Shown: positions 26,027 to 35,571, numbered from the stretch's first letter. The stretch is 64,000 nt of DNA from Ornithinibacillus massiliensis (GCF_018310345.1 NZ_JAGXBY010000010.1:1-64000), one strand, 5' to 3'. Made by a program: numbers and translations. The notes: generated from the sequence alone by a model not told the origin.

Positions 26027-29000
26027 TTGTTAGATGTAAATAATTTTGAATTTATGAAGATAGGTTTAGCTTCACCAGAAAAGATTCGTTCTTGGTCGTA
26101 TGGTGAGGTTAAAAAGCCAGAGACAATTAACTACCGTACACTAAAGCCAGAAAAAGATGGTTTATTCTGTGAACGTATCTTTGGACCACAAAAGGACTGG
26201 GAATGTCATTGTGGAAAATATAAAAGAGTGCGTTACAAAGGTGTTGTATGTGATCGGTGTGGTGTTGAAGTAACCAAATCAAAAGTACGCCGTGAACGCA
26301 TGGGGCATATTGAATTAGCAGCTCCTGTTTCACACATTTGGTATTTCAAAGGAATCCCTAGTCGTATGGGTCTTGTATTAGATATGTCACCACGTGCATT
26401 AGAAGAAGTAATTTATTTTGCTGCATATATTGTGACAGATCCAGGTAATACACCTTTAGAAAAGAAACAACTTCTTTCAGAAAAAGAGTTTCGTGCATAT
26501 TACGAAAAATACGGTAGTGCCTTTAAAGCACAAATGGGCGCTGAAGCAATCCGTAAACTTCTTCAAGATATTGACCTTGATAAAGAAGTAGATGCGCTAA
26601 AAGAGGAACTAAAAACAGCTCAAGGTCAACGTAGAACGAGAGCAATTAAACGTTTAGAAGTGCTAGAGGCATTTCGTAATTCTGGTAATGAGACTTCTTG
26701 GATGATTTTAGATGTTCTTCCAGTTATCCCACCAGAAATTAGACCAATGGTACAGTTAGATGGTGGTCGTTTTGCTACATCTGACTTAAACGATTTATAT
26801 CGTCGTGTAATTAACCGTAACAATCGTTTAAAACGTCTATTAGATTTAGGTGCGCCTAGCATTATCGTTCAAAACGAAAAGCGTATGTTACAAGAGGCAG
26901 TAGATGCTTTAATTGATAACGGTCGTCGTGGTCGTCCGGTTACAGGACCAGGAAACCGTCCATTGAAATCTCTATCACATATGCTTAAAGGTAAGCAAGG
27001 TCGTTTCCGTCAAAACTTACTAGGTAAACGTGTAGACTACTCGGGACGTTCTGTTATCGTAGTAGGTCCAAACTTAAAAATGTACCAATGTGGATTACCA
27101 AAAGAAATGGCTTTAGAGTTATTCAAGCCATTCATTATGAAGGAACTTGTTGAGCGTGGAATTGCGCATAACATCAAATCTGCAAAACGTAAAATTGAGC
27201 GCGTTCACCCAGATGTTTGGGGAGTTTTAGAAGATGTGATTAAGGAGCATCCGGTATTACTTAACCGTGCCCCTACACTTCACAGACTAGGTATTCAAGC
27301 ATTCGAACCTACATTAGTAGAAGGTCGTGCTATCCGCCTACACCCATTAGTATGTACAGCATATAACGCTGATTTTGACGGGGACCAAATGGCTGTTCAC
27401 GTACCGCTATCTGCAGAAGCACAAGCAGAAGCACGTCTTCTAATGCTAGCAGCGCAGAATATTCTTAACCCGAAAGATGGTAAACCAGTTGTAACACCAT
27501 CACAGGATATGGTATTAGGTAACTATTATCTAACGTTAGAGCGTGAAGGTGCAGTTGGAGAAGGTACTGTATTTACGGGTGTAGATGAAGCTAGAATCGC
27601 ATATCAAAATGGTTATGTTCATTTGCATACTCGTGTTGCTGTTCAAGCATCTAGTTTAAACAACAAAACATTTACAGAAGAACAAAATAACCAACTATTA
27701 CTTACAACAGTAGGTAAGTTGATTTTCAACGAAATATTACCAGACTCGTTCCCGTATATTAATGAACCAACTAAGACAAATCTTGAGGAACGTACTCCGG
27801 AAATGTACTTTGTTGATAAAGGAACAAATATTAAAGAAGAGATTCAAAAACGCGAAATCATCAAGCCGTTTAAGAAAGGCTTCTTAGGTGATATTATTGC
27901 GGAAGTGTTCAAGCGATTTAAGATTACAGAAACATCTAAAATGCTTGACCGTATGAAGGATCTTGGATTTAGTATGTCTACCACTGCAGGTATGACAGTT
28001 GGTATTTCTGATATCGTCGTATTACCTGAAAAAGAAGAAATCTTAATTGAAGCGCAGAAGAAAGTAGATAACGTCATGAAGCAATTCCGTCGTGGTTTAA
28101 TCACAGAAGAAGAGCGTTATGATCGTGTTATCGCTGTTTGGACGCAAGCAAAAGATACGATTCAAAATAAACTAATGCAGTCTCTAGATAATCGTAACCC
28201 GATCTTCATGATGAGTGACTCTGGTGCCCGTGGTAACGCATCTAACTTTACACAGTTAGCAGGTATGCGTGGACTAATGGCTAACCCAGCAGGACGAATC
28301 ATCGAGTTACCAATCAAATCTAGTTTCCGTGAAGGTTTAACGGTATTAGAGTACTTTATTTCTACGCACGGTGCGCGTAAAGGTCTAGCCGATACAGCAC
28401 TGAAGACAGCGGACTCTGGTTACCTAACACGTCGTCTTGTTGATGTGGCACAGGACGTTATCGTTCGTGAAACAGATTGTGGAACCGACCGTGGATTACC
28501 AGTAACAGCATTAATGGATGGAAATGAAGTAATCGAGCCATTATTTGACCGTTTAGTAGGACGTACTGCGTTCGAAGAAGTGGTTCATCCTGAAACAAAA
28601 GAAGTCATTGTGAAATACGATACAGTGATTTCTGAAGATCAGGCGAAACAAATCGTTGAAGCAGGAATTGAACAAGTAACAATCCGTACCGTGTTTACAT
28701 GTAATACAAAACACGGCGTATGTAAGAAATGTTATGGTCGCAACTTAGCGACTGGTTCAGAAGTAGAAGTTGGCGAAGCAGTTGGTATTATTGCAGCACA
28801 ATCTATTGGTGAGCCAGGAACACAGTTAACGATGCGTACTTTCCATACAGGTGGGGTAGCAGGAGACGATATCACTCAAGGTCTACCTCGTATCCAAGAG
28901 TTGTTTGAAGCGCGTAATCCGAAAGGGCAAGCGATCATCAGTGAAGTTCACGGTACTGTACTAGAAATTCACGAAGTGAAAGACAAACAAGAAATTGTGA

Positions 29001-29632
29001 TACAAGGTGATGTGGAACAACGTTCTTATGCTGTACCATACAATGCGCGCTTAAAAGTATCTGTTGGAGACCAAGTGATTGCTGGTCAAGAACTAACAGA
29101 AGGTTCAGTGGATCCTAAAGAACTGATTCGTGTTCAAGGAGTAGCTGGCGTTCAAGACTACTTACTACGTGAAGTGCAGCGTGTATACCGTATGCAAGGT
29201 GTAGAAATTGGCGACAAGCACGTTGAGGTAATGGTACGTCAAATGCTACGTAAAGTTCGTGTACTTGATGCTGGAGATACTGATGTATTACCTGGATCGT
29301 TACTTGAGTTACATCAATTCAAAGAAGCGAACCGCAGAGTATTACTTGAAGGTAACCAGCCTGCTGTAGGTAGACCGGTATTACTAGGTATTACAAAAGC
29401 TTCCCTAGAAACGGATTCATTCTTATCAGCTGCATCATTCCAAGAAACAACTAGAGTACTTACTGACGCAGCAATTAAGGGTAAACGTGATGAATTACTA
29501 GGACTTAAAGAAAACGTCATTATCGGTAAGCTAGTACCGGCTGGAACAGGTATGCAACGCTATCGCAAAATTCAACTACCAGCAGTAGAACAAGAAGAAA
29601 CAGAAGAAGAATTAGAACAACCAGTTCAATAA
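26027..29632 (+). CDS. rpoC: RNA polymerase beta-prime subunit
   Basis: 1201 residues from a TTG behind AAAGGGAGGTA; the N-terminus MLDVNNFEFMKIGLASP is that of the family. The first zinc site is CHCGKYKRVRYKGVVCDRCG (about 60-79). The catalytic magnesium motif is NADFDGDQM (447-455). A second zinc site includes CNTKHGVCKKCYG, and the trigger loop region is intact. It is transcribed with rpoB. No terminator was found directly behind it, but a long-range inverted repeat lies in the next spacer. Confidence 0.98.
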   Translation: MLDVNNFEFMKIGLASPEKIRSWSYGEVKKPETINYRTLKPEKDGLFCERIFGPQKDWECHCGKYKRVRYKGVVCDRCGVEVTKSKVRRERMGHIELAAPVSHIWYFKGIPSRMGLVLDMSPRALEEVIYFAAYIVTDPGNTPLEKKQLLSEKEFRAYYEKYGSAFKAQMGAEAIRKLLQDIDLDKEVDALKEELKTAQGQRRTRAIKRLEVLEAFRNSGNETSWMILDVLPVIPPEIRPMVQLDGGRFATSDLNDLYRRVINRNNRLKRLLDLGAPSIIVQNEKRMLQEAVDALIDNGRRGRPVTGPGNRPLKSLSHMLKGKQGRFRQNLLGKRVDYSGRSVIVVGPNLKMYQCGLPKEMALELFKPFIMKELVERGIAHNIKSAKRKIERVHPDVWGVLEDVIKEHPVLLNRAPTLHRLGIQAFEPTLVEGRAIRLHPLVCTAYNADFDGDQMAVHVPLSAEAQAEARLLMLAAQNILNPKDGKPVVTPSQDMVLGNYYLTLEREGAVGEGTVFTGVDEARIAYQNGYVHLHTRVAVQASSLNNKTFTEEQNNQLLLTTVGKLIFNEILPDSFPYINEPTKTNLEERTPEMYFVDKGTNIKEEIQKREIIKPFKKGFLGDIIAEVFKRFKITETSKMLDRMKDLGFSMSTTAGMTVGISDIVVLPEKEEILIEAQKKVDNVMKQFRRGLITEEERYDRVIAVWTQAKDTIQNKLMQSLDNRNPIFMMSDSGARGNASNFTQLAGMRGLMANPAGRIIELPIKSSFREGLTVLEYFISTHGARKGLADTALKTADSGYLTRRLVDVAQDVIVRETDCGTDRGLPVTALMDGNEVIEPLFDRLVGRTAFEEVVHPETKEVIVKYDTVISEDQAKQIVEAGIEQVTIRTVFTCNTKHGVCKKCYGRNLATGSEVEVGEAVGIIAAQSIGEPGTQLTMRTFHTGGVAGDDITQGLPRIQELFEARNPKGQAIISEVHGTVLEIHEVKDKQEIVIQGDVEQRSYAVPYNARLKVSVGDQVIAGQELTEGSVDPKELIRVQGVAGVQDYLLREVQRVYRMQGVEIGDKHVEVMVRQMLRKVRVLDAGDTDVLPGSLLELHQFKEANRRVLLEGNQPAVGRPVLLGITKASLETDSFLSAASFQETTRVLTDAAIKGKRDELLGLKENVIIGKLVPAGTGMQRYRKIQLPAVEQEETEEELEQPVQ

Positions 29633-29848
29633 CTTAATTGACTATGTAACTGTAAAAGTGCTAGTTATCAGTCAAATTAATTAGTCGCACTAAACGGTCC
29701 GAATTCATGGAATCTACTATGGGAATTCTCACAAGATAAAGCCACGTAGAAAGAAAGTGTATTCGGACCACAGGTGTGACTTCACATCTTATTTGATCTA
29801 ATAAAGAAAAAAATATCAAGGAAGCAACAAAAAATATTAGAATTCTAG

Positions 29849-29877
29849 TTGACATTAAAAAACGAGAATGATACTAT
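29849..29877 (+). promoter_or_regulatory. Promoter of the str operon
   Basis: Perfect TTGACA (29849-29854), 17-base spacer, TACTAT (29872-29877). It drives the L7Ae-like gene and probably rpsL, rpsG and fusA. Confidence 0.8.
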
Positions 29878-29923
29878 ATTCAAGGTGCTTCCGATTTATA
29901 CTTGTAACTTTGGAGGATATACC

Positions 29924-30175
29924 ATGTCTTATGAAAAAGTACTGCAAGTAAAGTCACAAACGATTATTGGTGTGAAGCAAACACTTAAAGCTATGAAAAA
30001 TGGCCAAGTGAAACAAGTGTATATAGCCGAAGATGCTGATCGGTTCGTTACACAAAAAGTAGAAGAATTAGCAAAAACACTAGACATTCCATGTCAACGT
30101 GTTGATTCCAAGAAAAAGCTAGGAACCGCATGTGGAATAGATGTCGGCGCATCAGCGATTGCAATTAAAAAGTAG
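29924..30175 (+). CDS. rplGB: L7Ae-like ribosome-associated protein (YbxF/RplGB)
   Basis: 83 residues from the ATG at 29924 behind TGGAGG; a longer in-frame version would run through the promoter and is rejected. It belongs to the L7Ae/L30e family of kink-turn RNA-binding proteins, with the family core around KQTLKAMKNGQVKQVYIAED and CGIDVGASA. It precedes rpsL as in B. subtilis. Its RNA target here is unknown; kink-turn leaders in this operon would be natural candidates. Confidence 0.9.
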   Translation: MSYEKVLQVKSQTIIGVKQTLKAMKNGQVKQVYIAEDADRFVTQKVEELAKTLDIPCQRVDSKKKLGTACGIDVGASAIAIKK

Positions 30176-30187
30176 AAAGTGGTTTTG

Positions 30188-30295
30188 GCAAGAGGCACTC
30201 TTGCGAAAGCTTTGTTTTTTACCTTAAGATGAACCGCCTGGATGTGTGGAATTACAAAACGGTATAAACTAGCTAATTACTAACCAAAGAAAAGA
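30188..30295 (+). promoter_or_regulatory. Hairpin and leader before rpsL
   Basis: GCAAGAG (30188-30194) pairs with CTCTTGC (30198-30204). A T-run ends at 30220 after a second short repeat AAAGCTTT. The 90 bases that follow include ACCGCCTGGATGTGTGG and may belong to an rpsL leader. The function is inferred only from position. Confidence 0.45.
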
Positions 30296-30310
30296 AGGGA
30301 GGACAACATA

Positions 30311-30730
30311 ATGCCTACAATTAACCAACTTGTCCGCAAAGGTCGCGTAAGCAAACCTAAGAAATCTAACTCACCAGCACTTAACAAAGGGTACAACAGT
30401 TTCAAAAAGTCTCTAACTGATGAAAACTCTCCACAAAAACGTGGCGTATGTACTCGTGTTGGTACACTAACTCCTAAAAAACCGAACTCAGCTTTACGTA
30501 AATATGCTCGTGTTCGTTTATCAAACAACATGGAGGTAACTGCATACATTCCTGGTATTGGTCATAACCTACAGGAGCACAGTGTAGTTTTAATCCGTGG
30601 TGGACGTGTAAAAGACTTACCGGGGGTACGTTATCACATCGTTCGTGGAGCACTTGATACTGCTGGAGTAGACGGTCGTATGCAAGGTCGTTCTAAATAC
30701 GGTACAAAACGCCCTAAAGAGAAAAAATAA
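30311..30730 (+). CDS. rpsL: 30S ribosomal protein S12
   Basis: 139 residues. S12 lies in the decoding centre and is the classic streptomycin target. The segments TPKKPNSALRKYARVRL and GRVKDLPGVRYHIVRG are intact, with lysines at the positions that mutate in resistant strains (KKPNS and KDLPG). Wild-type sensitivity is therefore expected. GAAGGGAGGAC precedes the ATG. It is the first large gene of the str operon. Confidence 0.98.
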   Translation: MPTINQLVRKGRVSKPKKSNSPALNKGYNSFKKSLTDENSPQKRGVCTRVGTLTPKKPNSALRKYARVRLSNNMEVTAYIPGIGHNLQEHSVVLIRGGRVKDLPGVRYHIVRGALDTAGVDGRMQGRSKYGTKRPKEKK

Positions 30731-30769
30731 CTCTTTTTAACAACATGATACAGGAAAGGAGGGGGACAT

Positions 30770-31240
30770 ATGCCACGTAAAGGACCAGTACCTAAGCGCG
30801 ATGTCTTGCCAGATCCAATTTATAATTCAAAACTAGTAACTCGTTTAATCAACCAAATCATGGAGGATGGAAAACGAGGCATTGCTCAAAAGATTCTTTA
30901 TAACGCTTTTGAACTAGTTGAACAACGCAGCGGACAAAATCCGATGGAAGTGTTTGAGCAAGCTATGAAAAACGTTATGCCAGTACTTGAAGTACGTGCA
31001 CGCCGTGTTGGTGGTTCTAACTACCAAGTACCGGTTGAAGTTCGTCCGGAACGCCGTCAAACTTTAGGTTTACGTTACATTGTTAACTACGCACGTTTAC
31101 GCGGAGAAAAAACAATGGAAGAGCGTTTAGCGAATGAAATTCTAGATGCTTCAAATAATACAGGTGCATCTGTTAAAAAACGCGAAGATATGCACAAAAT
31201 GGCAGAAGCAAACAAAGCGTTTGCTCACTATCGTTGGTAA
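30770..31240 (+). CDS. rpsG: 30S ribosomal protein S7
   Basis: 156 residues, the usual bacterial length. S7 starts assembly of the 30S head by binding the 3' domain of 16S rRNA and contacts E-site tRNA. The conserved N-terminal RKGPVPKRDVLPDP and the loop VGGSNYQVPVEVRPERR are present. AAAGGAGGGGG precedes the start. It follows rpsL by 39 bases and is followed by fusA, the standard str order. Confidence 0.98.
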   Translation: MPRKGPVPKRDVLPDPIYNSKLVTRLINQIMEDGKRGIAQKILYNAFELVEQRSGQNPMEVFEQAMKNVMPVLEVRARRVGGSNYQVPVEVRPERRQTLGLRYIVNYARLRGEKTMEERLANEILDASNNTGASVKKREDMHKMAEANKAFAHYRW

Positions 31241-31282
31241 TATAAATAAAAATAAAGGTTTTAACAGGAAGGAGAAGAATAC

Positions 31283-33361
31283 ATGGCAAGAGAGTTCTCC
31301 TTGGAAAAGACGCGCAATATTGGTATTATGGCTCACATTGATGCAGGTAAAACCACTACAACTGAGCGTATTCTTTTCTATACAGGACGCATTCACAAGA
31401 TTGGTGAAACACACGAAGGTGCTTCACAAATGGACTGGATGGAGCAAGAGCAAGAGCGCGGAATTACAATCACTTCTGCTGCTACAACTGCTCAATGGAA
31501 AGGTCACCGTATCAACATCATCGATACACCTGGGCACGTAGACTTCACAGTAGAAGTTGAACGTTCATTACGTGTACTTGATGGTGCGGTTACAGTACTT
31601 GATGCTCAATCAGGGGTTGAGCCTCAAACTGAAACAGTTTGGCGCCAAGCAACAACTTATGGAGTACCACGTATTGTATTTATCAACAAAATGGATAAAA
31701 CAGGTGCAGATTTCCTATACTCTGTAGGTACATTAAAAGAACGTCTAGGTGCTAATGCACACCCAGTACAATTCCCAATCGGTGCAGAAGATGAATTCCA
31801 AGGAATCATCGACTTAATCGAAATGGAAGCTTACTTCTATGAGGATGATTTAGGAACTCGTTCTGAAGCACGTGAAATCCCAGCTGATTTAAAAGATCAA
31901 GCGGAGGAATTACGTACTAGCTTAGTAGAAGCTGTATCTGAATTAGACGAAGAGCTAATGATGAAATACCTTGATGGAGAAGAAATCTCTAATGAGGAAT
32001 TAAAAGCAGTTATTCGTAAAGCTACAGTAAACGTTGAGTTCTATCCAGTATTCTGTGGATCAGCGTTCAAAAACAAAGGTGTTCAATTAATGCTAGATGG
32101 TGTTATTGATTACCTACCATCTCCAGTAGATGTACCAGCAATTGAAGGTACACTTCCTGGTTCAGATGAGAAAGTAACTCGTCCATCTTCTGATGACGAA
32201 CCTTTCGCAGCGTTAGCTTTCAAAGTTATGACAGATCCTTTCGTGGGTAAATTAACATTCTTCCGTGTTTACTCAGGAACATTAGATTCTGGATCATATG
32301 TACGTAACTCTGTAAAAGATAAGCGTGAGCGTGTAGGTCGTATCCTGCAAATGCACGCAAACACTCGTGAAGAAATTTCTAGAGTATATGCAGGTGAAAT
32401 CGCTGCAGCTGTAGGTCTGAAAGATACTTCAACAGGTGATACTCTATGTGACGAGAAGAATCTTGTAATCTTAGAGTCCATGGAATTCCCAGAACCAGTT
32501 ATTGATGTTGCTATCGAACCAAAAACGAAAGCAGACCAAGATAAAATGGGTATTGCACTTGGTAAACTTGCAGAAGAAGATCCAACTTTCAGAACGGAAA
32601 CAAATCCAGAAACTGGTCAAACAATCATCTCTGGTATGGGTGAGCTTCACCTAGACATCATTGTTGACCGTCTAAAACGTGAATTCAAAGTTGAAGCAAA
32701 CGTTGGTGCACCACAGGTTGCATACCGTGAAACATTCCGTGCTGCTGCTGAAGTCGAAGGTAAATTCGTACGTCAGTCTGGTGGACGTGGACAATACGGT
32801 CACGTTTGGGTCAAATTTGAACCAAACGAAGAGGGCGCAGGATTTGAATTCCAAAACAACATCGTTGGTGGTGTAGTACCACGTGAATACATCCCTGCTG
32901 TTGAACAAGGTATTAAAGAAGCAATGGAAAACGGTGTATTAGCTGGGTTCCCTGTAATCGACATTAAAGCTTCTTTATTTGATGGTAGCTACCATGATGT
33001 CGACTCTAACGAAATGGCGTTTAAAGTTGCTGCATCAATGGCACTTAAAGCTGCTAAAAGTAAGTGTAACCCTGTAATTCTTGAACCAATGATGAAAGTG
33101 GAAGTTGTAATCCCTGAAGAATATCTTGGAGATATTATGGGTGACATCACTTCTCGTCGTGGACGTGTAGAAGGAATGGAAGCACGCGGTAACCAACAGG
33201 TTGTTAAAGCGTTTGTTCCTCTATCAGAAATGTTTGGATATGCAACAGCATTACGTTCAAACACTCAAGGACGTGGAACTTACACAATGCACTTCGATCA
33301 TTATGAAGAAGTACCGAAGAGCATCTCTGAAGAAATTATTAAGAAAAATGCTGGAGAATAA
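31283..33361 (+). CDS. fusA: Elongation factor G
   Basis: 692 residues. This GTPase moves tRNA and mRNA through the ribosome. The P-loop is AHIDAGKT (17-24), with G3 DTPGHVDF and G4 NKMDKTG. Domains II to V are complete. It is a single translocase type with no resistance-associated oddity noted. GAAGGAGAAG precedes the ATG. A structured spacer separates it from tuf. Confidence 0.98.
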   Translation: MAREFSLEKTRNIGIMAHIDAGKTTTTERILFYTGRIHKIGETHEGASQMDWMEQEQERGITITSAATTAQWKGHRINIIDTPGHVDFTVEVERSLRVLDGAVTVLDAQSGVEPQTETVWRQATTYGVPRIVFINKMDKTGADFLYSVGTLKERLGANAHPVQFPIGAEDEFQGIIDLIEMEAYFYEDDLGTRSEAREIPADLKDQAEELRTSLVEAVSELDEELMMKYLDGEEISNEELKAVIRKATVNVEFYPVFCGSAFKNKGVQLMLDGVIDYLPSPVDVPAIEGTLPGSDEKVTRPSSDDEPFAALAFKVMTDPFVGKLTFFRVYSGTLDSGSYVRNSVKDKRERVGRILQMHANTREEISRVYAGEIAAAVGLKDTSTGDTLCDEKNLVILESMEFPEPVIDVAIEPKTKADQDKMGIALGKLAEEDPTFRTETNPETGQTIISGMGELHLDIIVDRLKREFKVEANVGAPQVAYRETFRAAAEVEGKFVRQSGGRGQYGHVWVKFEPNEEGAGFEFQNNIVGGVVPREYIPAVEQGIKEAMENGVLAGFPVIDIKASLFDGSYHDVDSNEMAFKVAASMALKAAKSKCNPVILEPMMKVEVVIPEEYLGDIMGDITSRRGRVEGMEARGNQQVVKAFVPLSEMFGYATALRSNTQGRGTYTMHFDHYEEVPKSISEEIIKKNAGE

Positions 33362-33381
33362 TTGATTTTTTTATCATTCTC

Positions 33382-33453
33382 AAGTATAACTTTTATTGTA
33401 AGCTAAGAAATAACACAAGCTGCTATTTCTTAGCTCCAACATATACTTACAAT
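33382..33453 (+). promoter_or_regulatory. Structured fusA-tuf spacer
   Basis: A perfect 12-bp inverted repeat, AGCTAAGAAATA (33401-33412) with TATTTCTTAGCT (33424-33435), lies inside an outer pair ATTGTAAG (33395-33402) with CTTACAAT (33446-33453). AAGTATA (33382-33388) can also pair with TATACTT (33442-33448). There is no T-run, so an RNA processing or attenuation element is more likely than a terminator. Confidence 0.5.
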
Positions 33454-33481
33454 CTTTCATTTATTTAAGGAGGAAATATAA

Positions 33482-34672
33482 ATGGCTAAAGAAAAATTCG
33501 ACCGCTCTAAAAGTCACGTTAACATTGGAACAATTGGACACGTTGACCATGGTAAAACTACATTAACAGCTGCTATTACAACTGTAATGGCTAAGAAAAG
33601 TGGTAAAGGTACTGCGATGGCATATGACCAAATCGACGGTGCACCTGAAGAAAAAGAACGTGGAATCACTATCGCGACTTCTCACGTTGAGTATGAAACT
33701 GAAACTCGTCACTATGCACACGTAGACTGCCCAGGACACGCTGACTATGTTAAAAACATGATCACTGGTGCTGCACAAATGGACGGAGCTATCCTAGTAG
33801 TATCTGCTGCTGATGGTCCAATGCCACAAACTCGTGAGCACATCCTACTTTCTAAAAACGTTGGTGTACCTACAATCGTAGTATTCCTAAACAAAGTAGA
33901 TATGGTTGACGATGAAGAATTATTAGAACTAGTTGAAATGGAAGTTCGTGATCTATTATCTGAATATGACTTCCCTGGTGATGATGTACCAGTAATCAAG
34001 GGTTCTGCTCTTAAAGCTCTTGAAGGAGACGCTCAATACGAAGAAGCAATCGTTGAATTAATGAACGCTGTAGATGAGTATGTTCCAACTCCAGAACGTG
34101 ACACTGATAAGCCATTCATGATGCCAGTTGAGGACGTATTCTCAATCACTGGTCGTGGTACAGTTGCAACTGGTCGTGTAGAACGCGGTCAAGTTAAAGT
34201 TGGAGACGAAGTTGAAATCATCGGTCTTCAAGAAGAATCAAGCAAAACTACTGTAACTGGTGTTGAAATGTTCCGTAAGCTTCTTGATTATGCTGAAGCT
34301 GGAGATAACATTGGTGCACTTCTACGTGGTGTTTCTCGTGAAGATATCAACCGTGGTCAAGTACTTGCAAAACCAGGTACAATTACTCCACACACGAACT
34401 TCAAAGCTGAAGTTTACGTATTATCTAAAGAAGAAGGTGGACGTCATACTCCATTCTTCTCAAACTACCGTCCACAGTTCTACTTCCGTACAACTGACGT
34501 AACTGGTGTTATCAACTTACCAGAAGGAGTAGAAATGGTTATGCCTGGAGACAACATCGAAATGGATGTTGAACTAATTTCTCCAATCGCTATCGAAGAA
34601 GGAACTCGTTTCTCTATTCGTGAAGGTGGACGTACTGTAGGATCAGGCGTAGTATCTTCTATCCAAAAATAA
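33482..34672 (+). CDS. tuf: Elongation factor Tu
   Basis: 396 residues. It delivers aminoacyl-tRNA to the ribosome as a GTPase. The P-loop is GHVDHGKT (19-26), with DCPGHADY and NKVD following. The beta-barrel domains 2 and 3 are complete. AAGGAGGAAA lies five bases before the ATG. A structured spacer separates it from fusA, and a strong terminator follows. Confidence 0.98.
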   Translation: MAKEKFDRSKSHVNIGTIGHVDHGKTTLTAAITTVMAKKSGKGTAMAYDQIDGAPEEKERGITIATSHVEYETETRHYAHVDCPGHADYVKNMITGAAQMDGAILVVSAADGPMPQTREHILLSKNVGVPTIVVFLNKVDMVDDEELLELVEMEVRDLLSEYDFPGDDVPVIKGSALKALEGDAQYEEAIVELMNAVDEYVPTPERDTDKPFMMPVEDVFSITGRGTVATGRVERGQVKVGDEVEIIGLQEESSKTTVTGVEMFRKLLDYAEAGDNIGALLRGVSREDINRGQVLAKPGTITPHTNFKAEVYVLSKEEGGRHTPFFSNYRPQFYFRTTDVTGVINLPEGVEMVMPGDNIEMDVELISPIAIEEGTRFSIREGGRTVGSGVVSSIQK

Positions 34673-34690
34673 TTAAATGAATCATATATA

Positions 34691-34720
34691 AAGACAGCCG
34701 ATTGTTCGGTTGTCTTTTTT
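34691..34720 (+). terminator. Terminator of the str operon
   Basis: AAGACAGCCGA (34691-34701) pairs with TCGGTTGTCTT (34706-34716), four-base loop, followed by a T-run. Confidence 0.92.
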
Positions 34721-35032
34721 GTATAAAGGATTAGTGCAATCATTTCAGGCATAAGGGATACAGTAAATAAGTGGCCGGGAGCTTAGAATGCTTCATGGTG
34801 TACTGAAATTTGTTTCGAAAAATAAGTCAGTAGGATTAGTAGCTTATAAGCTATCTGAAGGTATTGCTCTATTCTTTCGGCAAATTCTATCACTATCAAT
34901 AATCTCACATAGAACGTCACCATAATGTCTTCGGAAAACATATAGTAATGGTGGAATGATGATAAGGGACGATGAATCGATTAACTTTATCGTTAAAACC
35001 AAACTTTCCCAACAAAAAACTCCCAAGAATCC
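34721..35032 (+). other. Gene-free spacer between tuf and the S10 promoters
   Basis: About 310 bases without a recognisable gene, in the position of ybaC in B. subtilis. Two overlapping reverse-strand open frames (34844-35108) code for hydrophobic stretches in two different frames, but they run through the S10 promoters and match no family I know. A decayed gene cannot be excluded. Confidence 0.4.
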
Positions 35033-35061
35033 TTGCAATCACTAAGATTACTAAGTATAAT
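35033..35061 (+). promoter_or_regulatory. First S10-cluster promoter
   Basis: TTGCAA (35033-35038), 17-base spacer, perfect TATAAT (35056-35061). Confidence 0.75.
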
Positions 35062-35102
35062 ACATAGATGTGCAACAAATTAGTTTTATAACTAAAAAAG
35101 GG

Positions 35103-35131
35103 TTGCAATGACCAGGTATATTCTATATAAT
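35103..35131 (+). promoter_or_regulatory. Second S10-cluster promoter
   Basis: TTGCAA (35103-35108), 17-base spacer, perfect TATAAT (35126-35131), exactly 70 bases behind the first and with the same boxes and spacing. Confidence 0.85.
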
Positions 35132-35159
35132 AAGAATGTTGGTCGTTTCAGGCGATGAT

Positions 35160-35250
35160 GTGGAAGGTTGTTGGCACACCCGGCCCCTTTGCCATGGGCG
35201 GTGGTTAAGAAATTTTCACGGAGTATGTCTATAATAATATGGGCGATAAA
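35160..35250 (+). promoter_or_regulatory. S10 leader with hairpin
   Basis: CACC and GCCC (35177-35186) pair with GGGC and GGTG (35196-35203), with a two-base bulge. The block GGCACACCCGGCC ... GCCATGGGCGGTG and the later ACGGAGTATGTCT look like the conserved rpsJ leader of bacilli. It may mediate autoregulation of the S10 operon; the mechanism is not established here. Confidence 0.55.
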
Positions 35251-35262
35251 GGAGGGAAAATA

Positions 35263-35571
35263 ATGGCAAAAGATAAAATTAGAATTCGTTTAAAAGCATA
35301 TGATCATCGTATTTTAGATCAGTCTGCTGAAAAAATCGTAGATACTGCGAAGCGTTCTGGTGCGAAAGTGTCTGGTCCGATTCCATTACCTACAGAGAAG
35401 GCTGTCTACACAATCTTACGTGCGGTTCATAAATACAAAGACTCACGTGAGCAATTCGAGATGCGTACACATAAACGTCTAATCGATATCGTAAACCCAA
35501 CACCGCAAACAGTAGATTCGCTAATGCGTTTAGACTTACCATCTGGTGTTGATATTGAAATTAAACTATAA
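35263..35571 (+). CDS. rpsJ: 30S ribosomal protein S10
   Basis: 102 residues from the ATG at 35263 behind GGAGGGAAA; an in-frame start 24 bases upstream would add a non-conserved extension. S10 lies in the 30S head and also binds NusB/NusG in transcription complexes. The conserved RIRLKAYDHRILDQSAEKIV and FEMRTHKRLIDI segments are present. It is the first gene of the S10-spc-alpha cluster and follows tandem promoters and a structured leader. Confidence 0.98.
   Translation: MAKDKIRIRLKAYDHRILDQSAEKIVDTAKRSGAKVSGPIPLPTEKAVYTILRAVHKYKDSREQFEMRTHKRLIDIVNPTPQTVDSLMRLDLPSGVDIEIKL

Noticed and set aside
29849..29923. N-terminal extension of the L7Ae-like gene from a TTG at 29849
   Set aside because: That TTG is the -35 box of the promoter; the ATG at 29924 has TGGAGG and the family start.
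34844..35108. Two overlapping reverse-strand frames of 64 and 63 codons between tuf and rpsJ
   Set aside because: They are in different frames, lack recognisable families and cover the tandem S10 promoters; a decayed gene was considered but not supported.
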